In this document: positions 9,567-20,162 of the stretch, piece after piece
Position numbering within the stretch: position 1 is the first letter of the stretch
Layout of the letters: every line of letters starts with the position of its first letter
From: Cyclobacterium marinum DSM 745
GTDB taxonomy: Bacteria > Bacteroidota > Bacteroidia > Cytophagales > Cyclobacteriaceae
Assembly (NCBI RefSeq): GCF_000222485.1
Contig: NC_015914.1
Span: forward strand, 2,242,501-2,306,500
DNA length: 64,000 bases
Reading direction: 5' to 3'
Notes under the pieces: model-generated
Told to the model about the DNA's origin: nothing
The model's database searches: none
The model's input: only the letters and a program-made list of their open reading frames with translations
Translations under genes and position numbers: made by a program

Positions 9567-10841
9567 TTATTCATAAAACAATCCCGGTAACCAGAGGCTT
9601 ACTTCGGGGATATAGGTGATCATTAAGAGGACAAGAATACTTACCATCAAATATGGCAAGCCGGCCACGGCTATTTTTTCAAGAGAAATACCTCCAATAC
9701 TGGATGCTACAAATAAACAAACACCTACTGGTGGCGTGGTCAGCCCAATCACCAGATTAAAAACCATGATAATGGCAAACTGAACCGGATCTACACCTAC
9801 ATTTACCGCTACACCAAGCAAAACCGGGAATAGAATCAACAAGGCCGCAATGGTTTCCATAAAGGCCCCAACAAAAATTAACAAGAGGTTGATTAATAAG
9901 AGCAGCATAAATTTATTGCTTGTCAGCTCCAGTAAGCTATTGGCTATCAACTGTGGTAACTCTTCCACCGTCATGATCCAGGCAAAGAGATTGGCGAAGC
10001 CTACCAGCACCATCAATGCAGCAGTAGTTTTGGCTGACTGAAGCAATATGGCCGGAATCATTTTTATTTTTAATTCTTTGTAAACCCAAAGACCGATGGC
10101 TATCGCATAAATTACTGCTACAATAGATGCTTCAGTAGGTGTAAAAACGCCCCCTATGATGCCGAAAAGAATTATTACAGTCATCATTAAAGCCCAAAAT
10201 GCCTGAAAAAAGCTTTTGAAAACGAAGCCGAATGTTTTCCGAGGTCTTTTGGGATATTTTCTTTTCACAGAAATAAGGTAGGTAATCAACATAAATCCTA
10301 CCCCTAATAGCAAACCGGGAACAATTCCAGCGACAAATAGCTTACCAACGGAAAGCCCGGTAAGCGTGGCGGCAATGATCATGGGTAAGCTGGGAGGGAT
10401 AACAGGTCCTATGGTGGATGAGGAAGCCGTCACAGCACATGAAAAAGGGACATCATAACCTTCTTTATTCATGGCGGGAATCATTACCGAACCAATGCTG
10501 GCAGTATCGGCAATGGCCGTTCCGGAGATACCACCAAATAGCATAGAAGCACCCACATTGGCCAATCCCAAGCCACCTCTGATATGGCCCAATAGCGCAT
10601 TGCAAAAATTAATAATACGGCCTGTTATGCCACTGGCATTCATTAAGTTTCCTGCCAATATAAAGCCGGGAATAGATAGCAACACAAATACATCAATGCC
10701 TGCATACATTTTTTGAGGAATCACCATTAAAGGGATATCACTGAACAGCAAATAGGTAAAGGCAGAAATGCCTAAGGCAAAGGCGATTGGAAATCCGATG
10801 GCCAATAGAACCAAAAAGACAATAAATAAAAGTGCCGTCAT
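9567..10841 (-). CDS. dctM: TRAP transporter large permease (DctM-like)
   Basis: 424 residues, the usual length for DctM, and almost wholly hydrophobic with about 12 membrane segments. Family marks are PGFILAGNLMNASGIT, the GGISGTAIADTASIGSVMIP block, SSSTIGPVIPPSLPMI, and the second scoop-loop repeat LTTPPVGVCLFVASSIGG near the C-terminus. It forms the sodium-driven transport channel of a tripartite ATP-independent periplasmic transporter. Its start overlaps the stop of the small permease by 4 nt (10838-10841), so the two are translationally coupled. Confidence 0.95.
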   Translation of the reverse strand: MTALLFIVFLVLLAIGFPIAFALGISAFTYLLFSDIPLMVIPQKMYAGIDVFVLLSIPGFILAGNLMNASGITGRIINFCNALLGHIRGGLGLANVGASMLFGGISGTAIADTASIGSVMIPAMNKEGYDVPFSCAVTASSSTIGPVIPPSLPMIIAATLTGLSVGKLFVAGIVPGLLLGVGFMLITYLISVKRKYPKRPRKTFGFVFKSFFQAFWALMMTVIILFGIIGGVFTPTEASIVAVIYAIAIGLWVYKELKIKMIPAILLQSAKTTAALMVLVGFANLFAWIMTVEELPQLIANSLLELTSNKFMLLLLINLLLIFVGAFMETIAALLILFPVLLGVAVNVGVDPVQFAIIMVFNLVIGLTTPPVGVCLFVASSIGGISLEKIAVAGLPYLMVSILVLLMITYIPEVSLWLPGLFYE

Positions 10842-11299
10842 CTGTTTTTCTGAATTAATTTCAAGGTACTGTAAAAGGCAACCGATAAACCCATAATGGC
10901 CATGGCTCCATACATAAAGGCCATATTAAGGTTCATGGAAGGAGATTTTTGTATGCTTACAATCTCCATTAAAGGAAGGCTAACCACAAACTGAGTGAAC
11001 ATTAGGCCGATAATGCAAACCATAATTATATTCTCTAATAGGGATTTGTATTTGGGCGATAATCTGTCTAATAAAAAATTTACACTTACATATCCATTGT
11101 CTTTTACGGCTAGGGCTGCCCCCATGCTCACCAAATAGATAAAACAAAAGCGGGCGAGCTCTTCGGTCCAATTGGGAGCCCATGGCAAAAGGTACCTGGC
11201 AATAACTTGAAGCAATACAACGGCAATCATCAATATAAAACTTAGGTTTATAAGGAAACCCAATACTTTATCTAAAGTGGGAAAGGGAGATTTTGTCAT
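10838..11299 (-). CDS. dctQ: TRAP transporter small permease (DctQ-like)
   Basis: 153 residues with four membrane helices and the DctQ signature WTEELARFCFIYLVSMGAAL at about 39-58. It is the partner of DctM in the inner membrane. It overlaps both neighbours by 4 nt, in the order DctP-DctQ-DctM. Confidence 0.93.
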   Translation of the reverse strand: MTKSPFPTLDKVLGFLINLSFILMIAVVLLQVIARYLLPWAPNWTEELARFCFIYLVSMGAALAVKDNGYVSVNFLLDRLSPKYKSLLENIIMVCIIGLMFTQFVVSLPLMEIVSIQKSPSMNLNMAFMYGAMAIMGLSVAFYSTLKLIQKNR

Positions 11300-12315
11300 T
11301 TTACCTGTTGGATTCTGTTTAAAAGATCTGTTTGTTCTTCATCAAAGGATTGCAAAACGGCCTCTTTGGCAGCGGCTTTGAAAGCTTCATTGTCTACTTC
11401 GATAAATTCCATTCCTTTTTCAACTAAGAAATCGTAGTCTTTCTTTTCTTGGACTAAAAACAACTCATGTTCATACTCTTGCATTATCTTAGCCGACTCA
11501 TCAATTACCTTTTGCAGGTCTTTGGGGAGGCTGTCGTACTTTTTGCCACTCATGACCACATAAGCCCAACTTTTCACATGTGAGGTGAGCATGCAATATT
11601 TTTGAACCTCATAAAGTCCAGCATCTTTGATCAATGCAAAGGGGTTTTCTTGTCCGTGGATCGTTGACTGTTGCAAGGCTGTAAAAACTTCCGAAAAGGC
11701 CATGGGTGTTGGTTTAGCCCCTAAAGCACTCCAAGTATCCACATACAATGATACCGGAGGTACTCTTAAAATCATCCCTTGTAGTTCGTCGGGATGACGG
11801 ATAATCCGATTGGCAGTAAGGTTTCTTGCCCCCCGCTCAAACCATGCTATAGGTCTAAAACCGGCTCCATCCAAAATGTGTTGTTCAATCTCTTTTCCCA
11901 AAGGTCCACCGGCTACTTTTTTTAGATGCTCAGAATCTCGGATAGCGAAAGGGGTGGCGCAAAGAATGGCTTTGGGCAAGCTCCAACTTTGCAGGGATTC
12001 TCCGGTAATCATAATGTCTGCACTGCCTACCAATAATCCGGTCAATACATCCATCTCCTTCCCTAATTGCTCATTGGGATAAACTTTTACTTCAATTCTA
12101 CCATTGGAACGCTTTTTTACCTCTTCAGCAAATTTTAAGCTGGCCAAGTGCCAACCGTGGCGGTTGTTGGCCAAATGTCCGAAGCGTAAGACATATTCAG
12201 GTTTATTTTCTGAGGAGGTTGAGCAACTCCACAGTTGAATGAGTAGTAAAAATAAAAGCGTTAATCGCCTTGGGTTTATTGTCAGCATATATAAAACTAA
12301 ATTTTTTAGTTTCAA
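11296..12315 (-). CDS. dctP: TRAP transporter solute-binding lipoprotein (DctP-like)
   Basis: 339 residues as open frame. An internal ATG (MLTINPRR, residue 10) may be the true start, because it puts the hydrophobic signal and lipobox LWSC in register. The DctP fold is clear: LRFGHLANNRHGWHLASLKFAE, VKVYPNEQLGKEMD, and the carboxylate-binding arginine in the block around GMILRVPP. The binding protein is lipid-anchored, as usual in Bacteroidota. Substrates of this branch are organic or sugar acids; the exact one cannot be told from sequence. Confidence 0.92.
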   Translation of the reverse strand: MKLKNLVLYMLTINPRRLTLLFLLLIQLWSCSTSSENKPEYVLRFGHLANNRHGWHLASLKFAEEVKKRSNGRIEVKVYPNEQLGKEMDVLTGLLVGSADIMITGESLQSWSLPKAILCATPFAIRDSEHLKKVAGGPLGKEIEQHILDGAGFRPIAWFERGARNLTANRIIRHPDELQGMILRVPPVSLYVDTWSALGAKPTPMAFSEVFTALQQSTIHGQENPFALIKDAGLYEVQKYCMLTSHVKSWAYVVMSGKKYDSLPKDLQKVIDESAKIMQEYEHELFLVQEKKDYDFLVEKGMEFIEVDNEAFKAAAKEAVLQSFDEEQTDLLNRIQQVK

Positions 12316-12365
12316 TTAGAAAATCAAACCAAAGTACAAAAAATATGGGGCAAGGCATTTAAATT

Positions 12366-15300
12366 TTAAAATTTAGTGCCTACGACTACTGTTTTTTTGA
12401 TGTGCTGCACATGGCCTCCTGGATGAATAAGTTCTGCAGAAACTATATAATAGCCAACCCCTACCTTTTCTCCTTGTTCATTGGTGCCGTCCCAAGTATA
12501 AAAACCATTGGCTGCCCAGAGTTCATTTTGACACAATAACTTTACCTCGAGACCGGAAGCAGCAAATATCCTTAAAGTAGCCTGATAATTGGGCTGGTCC
12601 ATTTTATAGGAAATGGTGGTAAACGGCTGTTCTCCTGTAGCATCTGGAATAAATATTTTGGGGGATATCGTCAATCCTACCCCTCCGGTATTTCCATCAT
12701 AAACCTGGGAGTTTTTATAGCCCGGTGTGGCATGGTTATCAGCCACAGCCGCAGAATGCCAGTTTTTAGGATCATTTACCTCCTCTCCACTAGCATATCT
12801 TTCCAAAGACACACCTTTGACATCCCTCAAAAAGCCGTGGTGATAATCTTCATCATAATCGAATCTTTGTGGCCAATTTTCTTCAGGGTCAAGTAAAATG
12901 ACCGAGCCTGAACGAATAGGGTAACTTGGTAAACTCATTTCTAGAAAATTGCTGTTTACTGCCTTTGGAAAATAAGTACGGAGGCTTTGACTGTCGGTGG
13001 TAAGTACCAAATAAGTAAATGGGTCAATAATAAAATCATCCGAAGCTAGTATTTTTCTGTTGTCAATTTCTCCGTTAGAAAAGTTGGCCAATTTCCAGTT
13101 TTTGAGGTTGATTAACTTACTAGAATTGTTGTAAATTTCTACAAACTTGGGAGCCCCCGTTGGGGGATTGAAAAGTACTTCATTCAAAACAACGTCTCCT
13201 TCCTCAGGATTGCCGGGTATTTTTACCAAAGCCTTATTATTATCTAAGAGATTTCCTGAACAATCTCTCCAGTTGTCAACCGTAATTTCATAAGCTTGGT
13301 TTTCCTCCAAATGTTCTTCAAGATGGAGAATCCATTGTAAAGGATCATTTGGATCCTGATAAACATTACTGATTTTAACGGTAGGAACAATCTTAAAATT
13401 GGCCCTATTTTCGGTTTCATGAGCAGAGGGTTTTGAAAATTGTAAAAGGATTTGGTTGCCGGCGCTGACCAGGGAACCAAGTAGTTGAGGAGAACTGCGG
13501 TCAGGACTATCGTCAAAGACTGAATTAATGAAGCCGGGAGTTCCTTTGGCTTCAATACTAGCCGGTGCATAATTGCTAGGTCCCTCGCAGGTAGACCAAG
13601 GGTTTATCAACTCCCAGCTATAACCATTAGTAAGCACTTCACTCGCAAGTGGCAACTCCGGATGATAGCTCATCTTGTCTACAAGTTCTTCCTTTTGATT
13701 CAATAGGGAAATTTCGTCCCCTCCATTAAGCAGGGTGGGCCAATGGCTTAGGCCGATTACCTTTCCATATTTGCTAAAGGTTGCTTCAGAAGACGCCGGA
13801 CAAAGGATAATATATTCTCCGGGTTTCATTTCTGTTCGGGCCAAAACACTTTTTGTCCTTGAATTGGCCAATTGCATGCCACCCAAATTAAAGGTACTGT
13901 CCGTAGGATTAAATATTTCTATATATTCAGCATTAGGTAAGCTATTCCCCTCCTTTGGAGCAGGCATGACCTCATTGATCAGGATATCTTTATACCCCGC
14001 TACTGTTATTTCCTTGTAAAAGAAATCAAATTCAATTGGGGCAATCTCATTGCCGTCTAAATCCTCAAGCTGTTGGACGTGCAAAGTGAGGGCTAGGTTG
14101 TTTGTCCAAGTGGATTCAAAGGATAGTATTACCAGCTTCCCGTTCTCCTCTAGGGTTACTGTGTGAGGGTTTTGTTCGGAAATACTGTAAAACTGTGGCA
14201 CAATGGCCAACACCGGATCCAAAGCTTTATCAAAATACAAAGCTAATTGATTTTCAGGAAGAACGACTACTTCCAAAAGTTGAGGTGCTGAAGGATTCCA
14301 AGAAATTGTCCTCTGGCTACCCGGTAGAATTTGCTGATTTTTCTGTTTCCTGGGAGGAATTTTTAAGGTTAATTGATGGCCTTGTGGCAGCGGAGGAGAA
14401 ATCAATATTTGGATTTGTTTTTGATAGGACTGATTTAAAAAGGGTTCCGGTTTAAAGTTTTCTTCTAGGAATGAAAATGGTTCAAGCCAAGGTAGCTCTT
14501 CCAAGGCCAATTCATGGTTTATCATGATTTGCTGATTGTTCTCTAGCCATATTTCATGAATGCCGTCATTATAGTCCAGTACGGTTTGAAATAAATAATC
14601 CGAATTATCAGCCACAACTTGTTCCGATTCTACTTGGACAGTTATATTTTCTCCGTGCTTCAAGGCTGTATTCAATTTTAATTTGACCTGATAAGGGTTA
14701 ACCTGAATCACATCCAGAGGAGGTTGGCCTTGAACCAAATATTGCGCGCTAAAGAGAACAGTACTTGGTTCGTAAAACCTTGAGAAAAATATCAGTACGG
14801 ATTCCGCATCCCAAATCGTAGCTTCTGTTACATAAAGTAGCCGGTTATCCACGGAAAAATGAAGCGCTTTCCCAAGCTCCCCATTTTTGCTACTTACAGT
14901 GGGAAGGTTTATGGAGAGTAATCCCACTACCCAAGCCTCTTCATTGAATACGGTTATTTTTTCCCCACCATCACTAAGTCCAAACATAGAAAATAATTGG
15001 TTATTAATTAGTAATGAATCCGGTGAAGCGATACTTTTACTTAAACTGATTACCAAAGAATAGGGATTCGTAAGATATGCTGTATCAATTATTGGTGGGA
15101 GGGTATCCCAAATAAATTGGCGTTTTATCGGCTCTTCCAACTTTTTCCCATACAGGTCTTCAAGGCCATCAATGTTTACATGGTAGGCTGCACCGGTGAT
15201 CCATTCGAAAGTAAACGAAAGAAGAACCTGATTCTCATTTGTCATTTGCAATGCATAAGGAGCTTCATTCATTTCCACTATGCTATATACCTGAGACAAT

Positions 15301-17618
15301 AGAGCCCGTTCGGGATCCAATGCTTTGTTGAAGGTTAATAAAAGACTGTTATTGTCTGGAATTTCCAGATTTTCCAGTTCAATTGGTCTTGTGTCTCGAA
15401 CATAGGTTTTTTGCAAAGTAATCCTGTCCTTTCCATCGCTGTCTACCATATTTTGCACAAGCAATTGTTGCGCTTTGTTTTCGGGAAATTCTGCATCAAA
15501 AAACAAAATATAAGCATTTGTTTCCTCAGGATCCTTCAAAACCTTTATAGGATGCATTTGACTTTCTCCTGCCAGATAATTTTCCTGATTTGTTGCAGAT
15601 TCCTCACTGATTTTTGCAGAGTAAATTACCTTCAAACTATTGGGTGAAAGCATCATAACTGTATCCAAAACATCTTCCCAAACAAAGAAAATGGTATCAA
15701 TATGCATCTGATTTCCTGACTGGTCGGCAATATTGCTAAGGCTTAAGCTATAGGTTTCACCCAATAGCAGTGGCTTTGAAAGACCGATTTGAACTACATT
15801 GGCTGCTTTTTCTGAAACAGCAGGAATGAAAGCTATCTCAGCCTGTGAGATTAATTGATAGTTCGATGGTTTGCTTGCAGAAATAGGGTCAACAGCTTCG
15901 TTAAATTCCACAACTATGGTTGATTCATCTATTCCACCAACCTTTTTAGCCTTTGGTGGTTGACCGTCATAGACAAAAGTAATTGTGTTTTCACCCAAAG
16001 GGAGGGCATAGCAATCCAGCAAACTTTGGACCGATAGGGTATAGGATTCTCCTGATAGCATGGGGCTGCTGAGCTGAAGAAGCATGAAATTTTGACGATG
16101 CTCCAGAATACGCGTTGCTTGATCATTAAGAGAAATCTTGGTGGCTGTTGCCAAGACAGATGGAAGTATTTTGGAAAAGGAAAGTTGAATTTGTAGGGAG
16201 GACAAAGTTTTAATTTCAAGAATTTCAAAAATTCTTTGATCGGCAACTTCACTAAACCGATTGTTAGTTTTCCCTGGTGTACCGCCTTCTGCTGCAGCAG
16301 AAGCTTTCCAATTGGAAGGGTCATTACAGTCGAGAAATGGGTTAATACGCTCAATGGACCAACCACCTTTTTCTTTTTCCTTATCGGCATAGAGGGATTG
16401 ATCATAACTTAAACTATCTATCAGGTTTCCAAAGCCATCATTTAATAGAATTTCTCCAGCGCTGTTGACAAGGGTCGGGAACGCCTCCATGCCGGCCACC
16501 TTTCCAAAATGCTGAAACAATTCCTGATGGGGGGCGGCACAAAGGATCAAGTGTTCCTGAGGCTGAATAAGGATTTGAGGAATTGTCGCATCGTTATAAG
16601 TGAAATTGCTAAGTTTAATGGCCTTTTCGGTTTGGTTAAAAATTTCTATAAACTCAGCATTGGGAAGGATAGGGTTCTCCGGGATCAAACCTTTGGGGTT
16701 GGGGTCCGGCATGATTTCGTTGATTACAAGAGTACCCTCAGGCGTTGCTTTTTGGTGGTCAAAACTAATGGACCAGTCGGTAAACACTAGATCTGACTGT
16801 AGTGATTTGATCTCTTTGAAAAGTAAGCGGTAGTCATTATTGTAAATATAGTCATCAAAATGAAGGAGCAATTGATTGCTTTGGGGCTGAGTAATGCTAA
16901 AGGGCTGACCATAATTGGCGCTAAGAGTGGCAATCTCCGAAATTAAACTCACTTCTTGGTCAAAATCTAAAAGTAAGCTACTGTCATTTGCTGTTGGTAT
17001 AATCTTAGCATTTAGAGCTGCACTCTTTTCTTCCGCTGTGCCTATATTGAAATCATCTAGAAACAACCTGGCAGCTGTGCCGGAACCCTCTCCATAGTCC
17101 ACCTCCAATTTTAAAGTCAAATCTTCTGTATGCCAATAAATTTCAGGTATTGGTTGCTTGTATTCCCGATAAGGAGTGTCTTTATTAAGAAAAGTTGTAT
17201 TTGATCCTATTTGGTTCCGAGCTGAAAAATTCTTCCCCTGGTCTGTAGAATAAGAAAGGTATACAAGTACTGGTCTGTTTCCGGAGCCATTTTCACCTGT
17301 TTTGGCCCAAAATGAAATTGTGGGCTTTTTTAACCCTACAGTCAATGTTTTTATGTAAATTTGCGCGTTGAAAGTACTGGTAGTCTGAATGGCCAAGGCC
17401 TGGGAATCAGCGATTCCTTCTGCTGAAGCTTGAAATACTCTGGATTTTCCGGACCGGATCTGATTGGCTGACCATCCTGACAAAAATTCATCAGGGTAGT
17501 TAGCGATGTTGAATTCAGTCTCAAAATCCTGTTTGGAATTTGTTTGGCCAAGACAAAAATTTGAAAAACCAAATAAGGTAAATGCTATGAAATTCCAAAT
17601 TAAAACACTGGTTTTCAT
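12366..17618 (-). CDS. Giant secreted protein with three lamin-tail domains and SbsA-type repeats
   Basis: 1750 residues with a signal peptide (1-24, ending FCLGQ). Three lamin-tail domains are visible at about 293-450 (VINEIMPDPNPKG, NAEFIEIFNQT), 1215-1360 (INEVMPAPKEGNSLPNAEYI) and 1468-1610 (LNEVLFNPPTGAPKFVEIYN). Between them are several SbsA/Big_5-like Ig repeats with the text AYHVNIDGLEDLYG or AYEITVDNWRDCSGN. The C-terminal 90 residues form a FlgD-like Ig domain (FYTWDGTNEQGEKVGVGYY). Such proteins are exported to the cell surface and are assumed to have structural or adhesive roles. Monocistronic. Confidence 0.88.
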   Translation of the reverse strand: MKTSVLIWNFIAFTLFGFSNFCLGQTNSKQDFETEFNIANYPDEFLSGWSANQIRSGKSRVFQASAEGIADSQALAIQTTSTFNAQIYIKTLTVGLKKPTISFWAKTGENGSGNRPVLVYLSYSTDQGKNFSARNQIGSNTTFLNKDTPYREYKQPIPEIYWHTEDLTLKLEVDYGEGSGTAARLFLDDFNIGTAEEKSAALNAKIIPTANDSSLLLDFDQEVSLISEIATLSANYGQPFSITQPQSNQLLLHFDDYIYNNDYRLLFKEIKSLQSDLVFTDWSISFDHQKATPEGTLVINEIMPDPNPKGLIPENPILPNAEFIEIFNQTEKAIKLSNFTYNDATIPQILIQPQEHLILCAAPHQELFQHFGKVAGMEAFPTLVNSAGEILLNDGFGNLIDSLSYDQSLYADKEKEKGGWSIERINPFLDCNDPSNWKASAAAEGGTPGKTNNRFSEVADQRIFEILEIKTLSSLQIQLSFSKILPSVLATATKISLNDQATRILEHRQNFMLLQLSSPMLSGESYTLSVQSLLDCYALPLGENTITFVYDGQPPKAKKVGGIDESTIVVEFNEAVDPISASKPSNYQLISQAEIAFIPAVSEKAANVVQIGLSKPLLLGETYSLSLSNIADQSGNQMHIDTIFFVWEDVLDTVMMLSPNSLKVIYSAKISEESATNQENYLAGESQMHPIKVLKDPEETNAYILFFDAEFPENKAQQLLVQNMVDSDGKDRITLQKTYVRDTRPIELENLEIPDNNSLLLTFNKALDPERALLSQVYSIVEMNEAPYALQMTNENQVLLSFTFEWITGAAYHVNIDGLEDLYGKKLEEPIKRQFIWDTLPPIIDTAYLTNPYSLVISLSKSIASPDSLLINNQLFSMFGLSDGGEKITVFNEEAWVVGLLSINLPTVSSKNGELGKALHFSVDNRLLYVTEATIWDAESVLIFFSRFYEPSTVLFSAQYLVQGQPPLDVIQVNPYQVKLKLNTALKHGENITVQVESEQVVADNSDYLFQTVLDYNDGIHEIWLENNQQIMINHELALEELPWLEPFSFLEENFKPEPFLNQSYQKQIQILISPPLPQGHQLTLKIPPRKQKNQQILPGSQRTISWNPSAPQLLEVVVLPENQLALYFDKALDPVLAIVPQFYSISEQNPHTVTLEENGKLVILSFESTWTNNLALTLHVQQLEDLDGNEIAPIEFDFFYKEITVAGYKDILINEVMPAPKEGNSLPNAEYIEIFNPTDSTFNLGGMQLANSRTKSVLARTEMKPGEYIILCPASSEATFSKYGKVIGLSHWPTLLNGGDEISLLNQKEELVDKMSYHPELPLASEVLTNGYSWELINPWSTCEGPSNYAPASIEAKGTPGFINSVFDDSPDRSSPQLLGSLVSAGNQILLQFSKPSAHETENRANFKIVPTVKISNVYQDPNDPLQWILHLEEHLEENQAYEITVDNWRDCSGNLLDNNKALVKIPGNPEEGDVVLNEVLFNPPTGAPKFVEIYNNSSKLINLKNWKLANFSNGEIDNRKILASDDFIIDPFTYLVLTTDSQSLRTYFPKAVNSNFLEMSLPSYPIRSGSVILLDPEENWPQRFDYDEDYHHGFLRDVKGVSLERYASGEEVNDPKNWHSAAVADNHATPGYKNSQVYDGNTGGVGLTISPKIFIPDATGEQPFTTISYKMDQPNYQATLRIFAASGLEVKLLCQNELWAANGFYTWDGTNEQGEKVGVGYYIVSAELIHPGGHVQHIKKTVVVGTKF

Positions 17619-17722
17619 GTCATTAATATAACTAAAAGTATACTAAATAAGTATTTATTATTGAAGAATATTTTTCTCGGGACAGAACCGGGAAAGTTTA
17701 ATCGGTCAAAATTATAATCAAA

Positions 17723-18712
17723 ATGAAGTTAGCCGTAGTTGGAGCCACCGGATTGGTAGGTTCAGAAATCCTAGAAGTGCTCGAAGAGCACAATTTCCCT
17801 TTCGATGAATTATTGTTGGTTGCCTCTGAGCGTTCTGCAGGGAAAAAGATTGCTTATAAGGGTAAGGAGTATACGGTAATTGGTCTCAAACAGGCAGTGG
17901 CAGAAAAGCCAGACGTGGCTATTTTTTCAGCCGGTGGAGGAACTTCTCAAGAATGGGCACCCCAGTTTGCTGAGGTAGGTACAATCGTGATTGACAATTC
18001 TTCAGCATGGAGAATGGACCCAACAAAAAAATTGGTAGTTCCGGAAATCAATGGCAAGAGTCTTAGAATTGATGACCGTATCATCGCTAATCCTAATTGC
18101 TCTACCATTCAAATGGTATTAGCTTTGGCTCCATTGAGAGAAAAATATGGCATCAAAAGAATTGTGGTTTCTACCTATCAGTCCGTTACCGGAACGGGTA
18201 AAGATGCAGTAGATCAGATGATGGCAGAAAGAAATGGAGAAAAAGCCGATATGGTTTATCCCTATAAAATTGATTTGAATGTATTGCCTCATATCGATGT
18301 ATTCCAAGAAAATGGATACACCAAAGAGGAAATGAAGATGATTAATGAAACCAAAAAAATCTTTGGGGATGACTCCATTCAGGTAACGGCTACTGCTGTG
18401 AGAATTCCTGTAATGGGTGGTCATTCAGAAGCTGTTAATGTGGAATTCCACAATGATTTTGACTTGGCAGAAGTCAAAGAATTGTTGACCAAGACTCCGG
18501 GAATTATTGTAGAAGATGATCCGGCAAATAATATTTATCCCATGCCATTGAATGCGCACAAAAAGGATGAGGTGTTTGTGGGAAGATTAAGGAGAGATGA
18601 AACACAAGCGAATACCCTAAATATGTGGATTGTAGCCGATAACCTAAGAAAAGGGGCAGCAACAAATGCAGTTCAGATAGCTGAGTATTTACTGGAACAC
18701 AGCATGGTTTAA
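17723..18712 (+). CDS. asd: Aspartate-semialdehyde dehydrogenase
   Basis: 329 residues, normal length. The NADP-binding N-terminus reads AVVGATGLVGSEILEVLEE; the catalytic Cys is at 126 in NPNCSTIQ; STYQSVTGTGKDAVDQM and the C-terminal VRIPVMGGHSEAVNVEF follow. It reduces aspartyl phosphate to aspartate semialdehyde for lysine/DAP, threonine and methionine synthesis in the cytoplasm. Its stop codon directly abuts the GTG start of the next gene, so the two form a transcription unit. A divergent promoter region separates it from the lamin-tail gene. Confidence 0.97.
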   Translation: MKLAVVGATGLVGSEILEVLEEHNFPFDELLLVASERSAGKKIAYKGKEYTVIGLKQAVAEKPDVAIFSAGGGTSQEWAPQFAEVGTIVIDNSSAWRMDPTKKLVVPEINGKSLRIDDRIIANPNCSTIQMVLALAPLREKYGIKRIVVSTYQSVTGTGKDAVDQMMAERNGEKADMVYPYKIDLNVLPHIDVFQENGYTKEEMKMINETKKIFGDDSIQVTATAVRIPVMGGHSEAVNVEFHNDFDLAEVKELLTKTPGIIVEDDPANNIYPMPLNAHKKDEVFVGRLRRDETQANTLNMWIVADNLRKGAATNAVQIAEYLLEHSMV

Positions 18713-19933
18713 GTGAACCTTGAAAATATATATCATCAAGAATTGATGCAGTTTGTGCAGGATCATCTAAAGGAAGATCCTGCACAATTGCTTTTAAGGC
18801 ATAAAAATGTCCCGGGAATAGACTTAAAAATAGCCGCCCAGCAAATTGCCATGCGACAAAAGGCTGCTAAGAAGCTTCCTTTTTGGGCGAGTCACCCTTC
18901 CTTAATTTTTCCTCCCAGCATATCTATGGAGCAGTGCTCTTCCGAGCTTACGGCAGCTTACAAGGCCAAGCTGGTTTCGGGCCAAACCTTTATTGACCTT
19001 ACAGGAGGTTTTGCTGTAGATACTTTTTATATAGGCAAAAATTTTAAATCTGTGAGCTACCTGGAAAGGCAGCAAGAACTGGTGGAACTTGCCCAATACA
19101 ATCTTTCCAGATTATTAATGGACCAAGAGATCAAATTGAGTTTGGTGCATGGAGAGTCGATTCAGTTTATCGAAGAATCTCAAGCCAATTACGATGTGCT
19201 TTTTGTGGACCCGGCCAGGAGAGGTAGTGGGAATCAAAAGATGTATCAACTCAAAGACCTTGAACCTGATGTTAGCCAAAATTGGGATATTTTAAAGGCT
19301 AAAGCCAAGGTAATTTTGATCAAAGCATCACCTATGCTTGATATCCGGGCAGCGCTTAAGGAATTGCCGGAAATCAATGAAGTGCATGTGGTAGCCGTAA
19401 AAAATGAGGTAAAAGAATTGCTGTTTCTTTACACTGGAAAGCATGAGCCTTTGAAAGTGGTAGCCACTGAATTAGGCAGTAAATCTGTGCAACAGTTTTC
19501 TTTTAAGGTGGAGGAAGAAACAAATGCTACGGTTAACTATTCTTTGCCACAAAAATTTCTGGTTTTGCCTTACGCTTGTATTTTAAAAGCCGGGGCTTTT
19601 AAAAGCTTTGCTCAGCAATTTGGCTTAAACAAACTTCATCCACACACCCATCTTTACACTGTCGATGAATTAACCGGTCCGGTACATGGGAGGGTTTTTG
19701 AAGTTTTAGAGGAACTAAAATTGGATAAGAAAACCCTTAAAACGCGCTTTCCTAATGGAAAAGTGAATGTATTGACCCGGAATTATCCCATCAAGCCGGA
19801 CCAGATCAAAAAGAGATACAAGCTTAAGGATGGAGGGGATGACTATTTAATTGGCTGTACTTTATTGGATGGGAAGACTGCTGTGTTAAGGTGTAGGCTT
19901 TCTCAAGAAGATAGTTATTTTGAATCTGGGTAA
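18713..19933 (+). CDS. Class I SAM-dependent methyltransferase with THUMP-like C-terminus
   Basis: 406 residues from a GTG codon that directly follows the asd stop; an ATG nine codons in (MQFVQDHLKED) is the alternative. SAM motif I is FIDLTGGFAVDTFYIG at about 88-103, and the catalytic-loop block VLFVDPARRGSG is at about 163-174. The C-terminal region with FPNGKVNVLTRNYPIKPDQI matches the THUMP-like domain found in this Bacteroidota family. An RNA substrate is likely (inference from fold). Translational coupling to asd is positional only. Confidence 0.82.
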   Translation: MNLENIYHQELMQFVQDHLKEDPAQLLLRHKNVPGIDLKIAAQQIAMRQKAAKKLPFWASHPSLIFPPSISMEQCSSELTAAYKAKLVSGQTFIDLTGGFAVDTFYIGKNFKSVSYLERQQELVELAQYNLSRLLMDQEIKLSLVHGESIQFIEESQANYDVLFVDPARRGSGNQKMYQLKDLEPDVSQNWDILKAKAKVILIKASPMLDIRAALKELPEINEVHVVAVKNEVKELLFLYTGKHEPLKVVATELGSKSVQQFSFKVEEETNATVNYSLPQKFLVLPYACILKAGAFKSFAQQFGLNKLHPHTHLYTVDELTGPVHGRVFEVLEELKLDKKTLKTRFPNGKVNVLTRNYPIKPDQIKKRYKLKDGGDDYLIGCTLLDGKTAVLRCRLSQEDSYFESG

Positions 19934-20162
19934 ATTTGTTTCCAGGCTTCGACAATGGTTCAGCCCCATTAAAAGCCGGTTTCACTATTGAGCTTTTGGA
20001 TGGCTAATACCGGAAAAAACTTACTCATGAATGCCCCTAAACCACCTCCTGCGTCGGTTTAACTTAAGCTAAAAAGATTGCACTTTTCTAGAGTGCTAAA
20101 TTGAATATTGAGATCTCGATTTATGCATTTTTAAAATGTTAATTCTCCGAATGACGATTATT

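Noticed and set aside
15929..16405. 158-codon minus-strand frame, and other frames inside 12366-17618
   Set aside because: Out-of-phase shadows of the giant lamin-tail gene.
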